Positions 1 through 5,541 of a DNA stretch of 6,761 nucleotides are shown in pieces. Under the pieces are notes generated by a model. The model made no database searches, was not told the DNA's origin, and saw nothing but the letters and a program-made list of their open reading frames with translations. Origin of the DNA: Paracraurococcus sp049315625 (GTDB lineage Bacteria; Pseudomonadota; Alphaproteobacteria; Acetobacterales; Acetobacteraceae); assembly GCA_049315625.1 (NCBI GenBank), contig JBMOJU010000286.1, forward strand, positions 1 to 6,761. The letters are read 5' to 3'. Position 1 is the first letter of the stretch. The number at the start of each line of letters is the position of its first letter. A program made the position numbers and the translations under genes.

Positions 1-1280
1 GTTACCGGGACGCCGCTTCGGTAAAGTCCAACTTCCTTGACCGCATCCAGCAAGGAGTTGAGCGTAAGCTTGGGCGGCCTGTGGAGCTTTATATAGAGAA
101 GGAAAAAACGACGACTGGCGATATTCACTCCTCTATGTTCAAAGAGGCGGTGGACGCTGACGTCTATATTGCTGATTTGACCAATGCGAACCCGAACGTA
201 TACCTAGAACTCGGGGTTCGGTGGGCGCTGCGGGATGGGCTGACTATACCGATCTACCAGAACTCTGACGACTTGCGTTTCAACGTCGGCAACACACGAG
301 GCTTCCAGTACACACCGGATAACATCAACCAGCAGGTCGACGCCTTGGTCGACACTATCGTGGCCTTCCAGGCTGCACCGTGGCCCGACAGCCCGGTTCG
401 CGACCGGATGGCGCTGGTTACTCTGACCAAAGCTGAGCTTGACGCTCTGCGCCACGAGATCGTCCGCTTGCGGGAGTCGCGGGGCGAGGACCTTTACCGG
501 GCGGCGATGTCACAGGCTGGCGCGAAGGACGCGATCAGCCTGTTGGAACAGGCGGTGGCGGGAAACCCGGCCTTCACCGATGCCTGGCAGAAGCTCGGAG
601 TGCTTTACCGAGAAAATTCCCGGTACGAAGATGCGGAGGCAGCTTTGCTGCGGGCGCGAGAGTTGGACCCCGGCCGTGCGCATATCCATCGCGAACTCGG
701 TGTTACCTACAGCAAGTCGGGGAAAATCCAGAAAGCAATCGGCAGCCTGCGTGATGCCGTAGAACGGGATGCCACCGACCCTGAGGCCTGGAGCAATTTG
801 GGCGGAGCGCTGCGACGAAACGGTATGCGTGATGCGCCGGCTCAACTCGACCGGGCGCAGCTTGAGGAAGCGCGTGCCAGTTATCAACGCGCCGTGGACA
901 TCAGCCGATACGATCTCTACGCCGCCCTGAATGTGTCTAGGCTCGACTTGGTACTCGCGCGCTGGGACAGCAGCAAGCTTGCGGCGGCCGTGCATGGCTT
1001 CCAGACCAAATTTCCGCTCTGCCTCTTTGAGGTAAATGAAAAACCCACTGATTATTGGCGTCGCTTCGATCTAGCGGAGGCTACGCTCTTCACGCGGCCT
1101 GTGGCGGAAGCGTTGCATGCATATCGCGAAGCGATCGCGGCAACACCGGAGGATAAGCGATCGGACACGCTCCGCTCGGTCCGCGAGCCGCTTCGGGGCT
1201 ACCTTGCCGCTGGAATCCTGCCCGACGATCTCGGTCAGGCGGTGCAGGGCGTGCTGGACGCCCTGCCCGGCACAAACTGA
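1..1280 (+). CDS. Nucleoside deoxyribosyltransferase/TIR-like domain fused to TPR repeats (5' partial)
   Basis: The reading frame is open from the codon at 3-5 to the TGA at 1278-1280. The real start therefore lies before the window, and the GTG at 81 is probably internal. The N-terminal part (to about 370) has the pattern DADVYIADLT (153-182), then NPNVYLELG (189-215). This is the alpha/beta signature shared by nucleoside 2-deoxyribosyltransferases and related TIR-like folds. The glutamate at 207-209 sits where these families carry their catalytic Glu. A short amphipathic helix, possibly coiled coil (417-485), leads to TPR-like units at about 486-572, 573-674, 675-776 and 777-911; the last has an insertion. 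The C-terminal part (about 912-1280) is helical and unassigned. Such fusions suggest a nucleotide- or NAD-processing enzyme with a protein-binding scaffold, perhaps in defence or signalling; that is inference. Codons such as ATA, CTA and TTT set it apart from its neighbours. The exact family is uncertain. Confidence 0.75.
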   Translation, partial: YRDAASVKSNFLDRIQQGVERKLGRPVELYIEKEKTTTGDIHSSMFKEAVDADVYIADLTNANPNVYLELGVRWALRDGLTIPIYQNSDDLRFNVGNTRGFQYTPDNINQQVDALVDTIVAFQAAPWPDSPVRDRMALVTLTKAELDALRHEIVRLRESRGEDLYRAAMSQAGAKDAISLLEQAVAGNPAFTDAWQKLGVLYRENSRYEDAEAALLRARELDPGRAHIHRELGVTYSKSGKIQKAIGSLRDAVERDATDPEAWSNLGGALRRNGMRDAPAQLDRAQLEEARASYQRAVDISRYDLYAALNVSRLDLVLARWDSSKLAAAVHGFQTKFPLCLFEVNEKPTDYWRRFDLAEATLFTRPVAEALHAYREAIAATPEDKRSDTLRSVREPLRGYLAAGILPDDLGQAVQGVLDALPGTN

Positions 1281-1289
1281 ACGCATCTC

Positions 1290-1304
1290 GCCGGCGCCGC
1301 CGGC
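1290..1304. terminator. GC-only inverted repeat between convergent stop codons
   Basis: GCCGGC at 1290-1295 is repeated at 1299-1304 with a 3-base spacer. The unit is its own reverse complement, so a 6-bp hairpin can form on either strand. It fills most of the 24 bases between the convergent stop codons of the TPR gene and prpB, where a bidirectional terminator would be expected. No T-run follows on either strand, and short GC palindromes are common by chance in DNA this GC-rich. Confidence 0.25.
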
Positions 1305-2228
1305 TCACCCCTGCTGCGGCATCGCCGTCGGGATGATGGTCCGCACCAGCGTGGCGTCCAGCGCCTCGTAGTCGTGGTACCCGATGGTGGCATACAGCTC
1401 CGCCCGGGTCTGCATGCGGTCCACCATCTTGTGGGTGCCGCCATTCGCGCGGATCGAGGCGTAGAGCTCCTCCACCGCCTTGGCCGCGACCCGCAGGTGG
1501 GAGACCGGCCAGATCACCATCGAATAGCCCATCTCCTGGAACTCGGCCGCGGTGAAGAAGGGCGTGCGGCCGAACTCGGTCATGTTGGCCAGCAGCTTCA
1601 CCCCCGGCATCCGGCGGGCGAATTCGACGAACATGTCGCGCGTGGTCAGGGCTTCCGGGAAGATCGCGTCGGCGCCGCTGTCGAGGTACAGCCTGGCCCG
1701 CGCCACGGCGCCGTCCATGCCCTCGCTGGCCGCGGCATCGGTGCGGGCGATGATGTACAGATGCTTCCGCGCCTTGCGGGCCGCGGCGCACTTGGCCGCC
1801 ATGTCGTGCGCATCGGCCAGCTTCTTGTCGTTCAGGTGGCCGCATTTCTTCGGCAGCAGCTGGTCTTCCAGGTGCACCGCGCCGGCGCCGGCTTCCTCGA
1901 AGGCGCGGACCATGTGCATGACATTCAGCGCCTCCCCGTACCCGGTGTCGCCATCGACCAGCATCGGCAGGGCGGCGGAGCGGCTGACCTGGCGGATCCA
2001 GAAGCAGACCTCGTCCACCGTGATCATGCCGAGGTCGGGCAGGCCCATGGTCGCGGTCATCGCCGCGCCCGAGAGGTACAGCGCCTCGAACCCCGCCTTC
2101 TTGGCCAGCAGCGCGGCCATGCCGAAATGCGCGCCCGGCATCTGCAGGATCTCCGGCCGCTCCAGCAGGCGGCGGAAGCGCAGGCCGGCCGGCTCGTCCG
2201 GGACATCGGCACCGATCACATAGGGCAT
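1305..2228 (-). CDS. prpB: Methylisocitrate lyase (2-methylisocitrate lyase)
   Basis: The protein has 307 residues; E. coli PrpB has about 296. It belongs to the isocitrate lyase/PEP mutase family of TIM barrels and should cleave 2-methylisocitrate to pyruvate and succinate in the methylcitrate route of propionyl-CoA breakdown in the cytosol. Visible signatures are YLSG near residue 51, VDGDTGYG with Mg-binding Asp92 and Asp94, the catalytic loop KKCGH (127-131, Cys129), ARTDA (161-165), FPEA (190-193), ANMTEFG (214-220) and MQTR near the C-terminus. Phe190 and Pro241 (in IWP) fit the methylisocitrate-type pocket rather than true isocitrate lyase, which is also much longer. The ATG at 2228 is preferred because a purine-rich ribosome site precedes it and homology begins just after; an upstream in-frame ATG at 2285 would add 19 non-conserved residues. 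No prpC or prpD is in view. A less likely alternative is another PEP mutase-family lyase. Confidence 0.88.
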   Translation of the reverse strand: MPYVIGADVPDEPAGLRFRRLLERPEILQMPGAHFGMAALLAKKAGFEALYLSGAAMTATMGLPDLGMITVDEVCFWIRQVSRSAALPMLVDGDTGYGEALNVMHMVRAFEEAGAGAVHLEDQLLPKKCGHLNDKKLADAHDMAAKCAAARKARKHLYIIARTDAAASEGMDGAVARARLYLDSGADAIFPEALTTRDMFVEFARRMPGVKLLANMTEFGRTPFFTAAEFQEMGYSMVIWPVSHLRVAAKAVEELYASIRANGGTHKMVDRMQTRAELYATIGYHDYEALDATLVRTIIPTAMPQQG

Positions 2229-2232
2229 GGCG

Positions 2233-2240
2233 TCTCTCTC
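2233..2240 (-). promoter_or_regulatory. Ribosome binding site of prpB
   Basis: On the minus strand GAGAGAGA lies 4 bases before the ATG at 2228. It supports this start over the in-frame ATG at 2285. Confidence 0.55.
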
Positions 2241-2263
2241 AGCGGCAGGGATGTTCGGGGCGG

Positions 2264-2292
2264 AAAGAGCGCCCGGCCCGACCATCTGTCAA
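2264..2292 (-). promoter_or_regulatory. Possible prpB promoter: consensus -35 with weak -10
   Basis: On the minus strand a perfect TTGACA (2292 down to 2287) stands 58 bases before the prpB start codon. Seventeen bases further on, the -10 position reads CTCTTT (2269-2264), a poor match to TATAAT. The box lies between the hairpin after the transporter gene and prpB, where an independent promoter would be placed. Only the -35 element is convincing, so this may be chance. Confidence 0.25.
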
Positions 2293-2309
2293 TTTCGATC
2301 CGGCAGGCC

Positions 2310-2334
2310 CGGCGATAGGGAAACCGTATCGCCG
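2310..2334 (-). terminator. Stem-loop directly after the transporter stop codon
   Basis: The arms CGGCGATA (2310-2317) and TATCGCCG (2327-2334) pair perfectly over 8 bp around a 9-base loop; two more inner G-C pairs are possible. In the transporter transcript the stem begins one base after the TAG. No U-tract follows, so it could act as a Rho-independent-like terminator, a 3'-end stabiliser, or a processing site between the transporter and prpB. Confidence 0.45.
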
Positions 2335-2335
2335 C

Positions 2336-3736
2336 CTAGCGGAAGAACACCAGGGTCACCACCAGCAGCCCCGGCAGCATCAGCGCGCAGCTCCAGGCCA
2401 TGAAGCCGAGGAAGCCCGGCATCCGCACCCCGCGCCGCGCGGCGATGGCGCGGACCATGAAATTCGGTGCGTTACCGATATATGTCAGCGCGCCCATGAA
2501 GACCGAGCCGCAGGAGATCGCCAGCAAGGTCTGCGCCAGCTCCCCGGTCAGCAGCCTGGGGTCGCCGCCGGCCAGCTCGAAGAACACGACATAGGTCGGC
2601 GCGTTGTCGAGGAAGGCCGAGAGGGCGCCGGTCGCCCAGAAATAGGCCCAGGGCAGCGGCCGCCCATCCGGCCCGTCGACCAGCGCCACCAGCCAGCCGA
2701 AGGGGCCGGACGCGCCCTCGTGCAGCATCGCCACCACCGGCGCCATGCAGACGAAGATGGCGGCAAAGAGCTTCGCCACCTCCTCGAACGGCGCCCAGGA
2801 GAACAGGTTGGCGGCGCGGCTGCTGGCCGGCGTCAGCCAGAGCGACAGGCCGCCGATCGCCAGCAGCGCCGCCATGCCGGCCAGGCGGGCCAGGCCGACC
2901 TCCTGCCCCAGCAGCGTCACCTGGCCGGGATGCCAGACGCCGCCGGCGATGGTGACGCCGACCACCGCGGCCAGCAGGCCGAGATTCACCAGGCCCGTGA
3001 TGCGCAGCGCCGGCCGCGCCCCGGGCGGCGGGTCGGCCGCCGCCAGCCGGCGGTCGACCACCCAGAAGGCCAGCAGCAGCAGCGCCGAGAGCAGCAGCAT
3101 CGGCGCCAGCAGGTGCCGCGCCGGCCAGAGGAAGGGCACGCCCTTGAGGAAGCCGAGAAACAGCGGCGGGTCGCCCAGCGGCGAGAGGCTGCCGCCGACA
3201 TTGGCCACCAGCAGGATGAAGAACACCACCAGGTGGACCTTGCGGCGGCGATGCGCATTGGCCCGCAGCAGCGGGTGTATCAGCACCATCGCCGCGCCGG
3301 TGGTGCCCATCACGCTGGCGAGGGCGGTGCCGATCGCCAGCAGCAGCGTGTTACCGGCCGGCGTGCCCCAGGGCCCGCCCGCCACCACGATGCCGCCGCC
3401 GACCGTGAACAGGGCGAAGATCAGCGTGACGAAGGGCAGGTATTCCAGCAGCACCGCGTGCCAGGCCAGGCCCGCCGCCGCCGCCGGCCCGAAGGCCACC
3501 GCCCAGGGCAGCAGCAGCAGGGCGGCCCAGCCGCCGGCGATCAGCCCCATCCGCTTGTGCCACAGATGCTCGGCCAGCATCGGGCCGAGCGCGATGCTGA
3601 GCAGCAGCCCGGCGAAGGGGATCGCCCAGGCGAGGCCGAGCGATGCCTCCGCCGGCGCCGCCAGGGCCGGCCCGGCGGCCAGCAGCATGGGCAGCAGGAG
3701 GCCGATGCGGCGGAAGATGGGTCTGGATCCGGACAT
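2336..3736 (-). CDS. Polytopic ion transporter, sodium:proton antiporter/CitMHS type (ion transporter superfamily)
   Basis: The 466-residue product is an inner-membrane protein with roughly 10-12 hydrophobic segments. The first (about 11-27) ends in ALAAPA and resembles a signal peptide. Signature segments are SLSPLGDPPLF (183-193), the re-entrant-type motif FLDNAPTYVVFF (375-386) and GALTYIGNAPNF (415-426). Paired DNAPT and GNAPN motifs are typical of the ion transporter superfamily (NhaD, ArsB, CitM-like), and proteins with GDPPLFLGFLKG are usually annotated as sodium:proton antiporters or putative citrate transporters. The substrate cannot be read from sequence: Na+/H+ exchange or carboxylate transport both fit. 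The only in-frame start found is the ATG at 3736; no clear Shine-Dalgarno precedes it, but an A/T-rich patch lies just upstream. It runs toward prpB with a 107-base gap, which may hint at carboxylate uptake feeding that pathway. Confidence 0.82.
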   Translation of the reverse strand: MSGSRPIFRRIGLLLPMLLAAGPALAAPAEASLGLAWAIPFAGLLLSIALGPMLAEHLWHKRMGLIAGGWAALLLLPWAVAFGPAAAAGLAWHAVLLEYLPFVTLIFALFTVGGGIVVAGGPWGTPAGNTLLLAIGTALASVMGTTGAAMVLIHPLLRANAHRRRKVHLVVFFILLVANVGGSLSPLGDPPLFLGFLKGVPFLWPARHLLAPMLLLSALLLLAFWVVDRRLAAADPPPGARPALRITGLVNLGLLAAVVGVTIAGGVWHPGQVTLLGQEVGLARLAGMAALLAIGGLSLWLTPASSRAANLFSWAPFEEVAKLFAAIFVCMAPVVAMLHEGASGPFGWLVALVDGPDGRPLPWAYFWATGALSAFLDNAPTYVVFFELAGGDPRLLTGELAQTLLAISCGSVFMGALTYIGNAPNFMVRAIAARRGVRMPGFLGFMAWSCALMLPGLLVVTLVFFR

Positions 3737-3891
3737 GCGGCGCAGACACCGTATTTATCGTCCCGCCGCAAGACCACGCCGCCGCGACGGCGTTGAACAA
3801 CCCGCCTGAAGCAGCATCCAGCCGCCGGCCCGCGGGGGTTTCCCTGCCGCCTCCCCGCCACTAAGGTCCGGCGCGAATTCGGGAGCAGACC
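3737..3891. promoter_or_regulatory. Divergent intergenic region between the transporter gene and coxG
   Basis: These 155 bases separate two divergent genes and should hold both promoters. For the leftward gene, an A/T-rich patch reading CGATAAATAC on the minus strand (3760-3751) is the best -10-like element. It lies so close to the ATG that the transcript would have a very short leader, and no -35 is visible at normal spacing. For the rightward operon, TTGAAC at 3793-3798 resembles a -35, but the -10 position is GC-rich. No clear operator or long inverted repeat was found. Confidence 0.35.
3881..3885 (+). promoter_or_regulatory. Ribosome binding site of coxG
   Basis: GGGAG lies 6 bases before the ATG at 3892. 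It favours that start over the second ATG at 3898, which would be 12 bases away. Confidence 0.55.
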
Positions 3892-4572
3892 ATGGAAATG
3901 ACCGGCGAGCGGCGCATTCCCGCGCCGCGCCAGCAAGTCTGGGAAGCACTGAACGATCCGGAGGCGCTGCGTGCCGCCATCCCCGGCTGCGAATCCGTCG
4001 AGCGGACCGCGGACGACGCCTTCACCGCCAAGGTCGGCGTCAAGCTCGGCCCGATGGCGGCCAAGTTCGGCGGCAAGGTGAAGCTGGAGAACATCAACCC
4101 GCCGGCGAGCTACACCATCAGCGGTGAGGGCAATGGCGGCGCGATGGGCTTCGCCAAGGGCGGCGCCGACGTGGCGCTGGAAGAGCTCGGCCCGTCCGAG
4201 ACGCTGCTGAAATACCATGTGAAGGCGCAGGTCGGCGGCAAGATGGCGCAGCTCGGCGCCCGGCTGATCGACAGCACCGCCAAGCAGATGGCCGACCAGT
4301 TCTTCGACCGCTTCGCCGCCCTGCTGACCCCGGCGCCCGAGCCGGCACTGGCCGCGGCCGCCGCCGAACCCCTGGCCGCCGCCGGCAGCCCCGCCCCGCT
4401 GCCCCAGCATGGCGCCGAGGCGCCGGCCGCCCGTCCCGCACCGCGCCCGGCGGCCGACAACGCGATCAATCCGCTGCGCCTGCTGCTGCAGATCGAGCCC
4501 TTCGGCCTGCCGCTGCTATTCTGGGTCGGCTGCGGGCTGATGGTCATCATCCTCGCGCTGATGTTCCTGTGA
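3892..4572 (+). CDS. coxG: CoxG-type SRPBCC protein with C-terminal membrane anchor
   Basis: The 226-residue protein begins with an SRPBCC/CoxG domain (about 1-145): a first strand of type MTGERRIPAP, VWEALNDPEAL, the hallmark IPGCE (30-34), KFGGKVKLENI, YTISGEGNGG (74-83) and the terminal helix with DQFFDRF. A Pro/Ala-rich linker (about 147-190) leads to one hydrophobic helix (about 204-226) that should tether the domain to the cytoplasmic membrane. In the CO dehydrogenase literature CoxG is tied to membrane recruitment of the enzyme and, in more recent mycobacterial work, to quinone delivery to it. The stop codon overlaps the coxD start, so the two are probably translationally coupled. It is first of the visible coxG-D-E run and faces a divergent gene, so the promoter likely lies in the 155 bases upstream. 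The exact client (CO dehydrogenase or another Mo-hydroxylase) is not shown by the window. Confidence 0.88.
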   Translation: MEMTGERRIPAPRQQVWEALNDPEALRAAIPGCESVERTADDAFTAKVGVKLGPMAAKFGGKVKLENINPPASYTISGEGNGGAMGFAKGGADVALEELGPSETLLKYHVKAQVGGKMAQLGARLIDSTAKQMADQFFDRFAALLTPAPEPALAAAAAEPLAAAGSPAPLPQHGAEAPAARPAPRPAADNAINPLRLLLQIEPFGLPLLFWVGCGLMVIILALMFL

Positions 4573-5507
4573 GCGCGTCCGACGGGCAGCACCCGGCATC
4601 CGCGTCCGACCTGCCGGAGAGCGTCGAGGCCACGCAGCGCCTGCTGGCGGCCGGCGGCTATGTCGCCGACCGGGCGCTGGCGACCACGGTCCACCTCGCC
4701 CTGAGAATGGGCCGGCCGCTCTTCCTCGAAGGCGAGCCGGGCACCGGCAAGACCGAGATCGCCAAGGTCCTGGCCAAGGAGCTGCCGCGCCGCCTGGTGC
4801 GGCTGCAATGCTATGACGGGCTCGACCTCTCGGCCGCGGCCTATGAATGGAACCATGCCCGCCAGCTGATGAGCATCCGCCTGGCCGAGGCGACCGGCGC
4901 CGCCGGCGACCGGGAGGCGCTGGAGCGCGGCATCTACGACCGCCGCTTCCTGCAGGAACGCCCGCTGCTGCAGGCGCTGTCGCCGGAAGGCGGCCCGGCG
5001 GTGCTGCTGATCGACGAGCTGGACCGCGCCGACGAGCCCTTCGAGGCCTTCCTTCTGGAGATCCTCGCCGATTTCCAGCTCAGCGTGCCGGAGTTCGGCA
5101 CCATCAAGGCGGTGGTGCCGCCGGTGGTGATCATCACCTCCAACCGCACCCGCGAAGTGCATGACGCCATCCGCCGGCGCTGCCTGTACCATTGGGTGGA
5201 CTACCCCGACGCGGCGCGGGAACGCGCCATCCTGCGCATCCGCGCGCCCGGCGTGCCGGAGAAGCTCTCGGCCCAGGTCGTCGCCTTCGTGCAGAAGCTG
5301 CGCGGCGGCGACTACTTCAAGCTGCCTGGTGTGGCGGAGACGATCGACTGGGCGGCGGCGCTGACCGCGCTGGACGCGGCCGAGCTGGAGCCGGCGGCGG
5401 TCGACGAGACGCTGGGCGTGCTGCTGAAGTACCAGGACGACATCGCCAAGCTGCGCGGCGCCGAGGCGGCGAGGCTGGTCGCCGAGGCGAAGCAGGCGGC
5501 GGCGTGA
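4569..5507 (+). CDS. coxD: CoxD-like MoxR-family AAA+ ATPase
   Basis: The 312-residue AAA+ protein has Walker A GEPGTGKT (55-62), Walker B LLIDELD (146-152), a sensor-1 segment IITSN (188-192) and an arginine-rich DAIRRRC (199-205) at the position of the trans-acting arginine. The stretch LQCYDGLDLSAAAYEWN (79-95) is typical of the CoxD branch of MoxR ATPases. In Oligotropha, CoxD is a chaperone-like ATPase needed to build the Mo-S-Cu centre of CO dehydrogenase, and MoxR ATPases generally work with a VWA partner, here the next gene. The GTG start at 4569 overlaps the coxG TGA by four bases (GTGA), indicating coupling. The first 20 residues are variable, so a slightly later start is possible. 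Other Mo-hydroxylase clusters carry similar ATPases, so the client enzyme remains open. Confidence 0.87.
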   Translation: MSASDGQHPASASDLPESVEATQRLLAAGGYVADRALATTVHLALRMGRPLFLEGEPGTGKTEIAKVLAKELPRRLVRLQCYDGLDLSAAAYEWNHARQLMSIRLAEATGAAGDREALERGIYDRRFLQERPLLQALSPEGGPAVLLIDELDRADEPFEAFLLEILADFQLSVPEFGTIKAVVPPVVIITSNRTREVHDAIRRRCLYHWVDYPDAARERAILRIRAPGVPEKLSAQVVAFVQKLRGGDYFKLPGVAETIDWAAALTALDAAELEPAAVDETLGVLLKYQDDIAKLRGAEAARLVAEAKQAAA

Positions 5508-5541
5508 CGGCACGCGGGGCGCGGCAGGGGATGGCGCGGCG

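Noticed and set aside
81..83. GTG as start codon of the TPR gene
   Set aside because: The frame is open to the window edge and the upstream residues continue a plausible domain helix. There is no ribosome site before 81.
2229..2285. Nineteen-residue N-terminal extension of methylisocitrate lyase
   Set aside because: It is non-conserved, overlaps the region with the prpB ribosome site, and the start at 2228 fits the family length better.
1374..2318. A 314-codon plus-strand frame opposite prpB
   Set aside because: It lies wholly antisense to a gene with clear catalytic motifs, and its translation is His/Arg/Gly-rich without a recognisable fold.
3060..3120. CAG/CAGCAG runs within the transporter gene resembling a microsatellite
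   Set aside because: They are CTG leucine codons of transmembrane segments read on the opposite strand, not an independent repeat.
2720..3809. Two plus-strand open frames of about 355 codons opposite the transporter gene
   Set aside because: Both are shadows of a Leu/Ala-rich membrane gene. One reads as Gln/Arg/His-rich low-complexity sequence because CTG/CAG codons are read in reverse. Neither has domain motifs.
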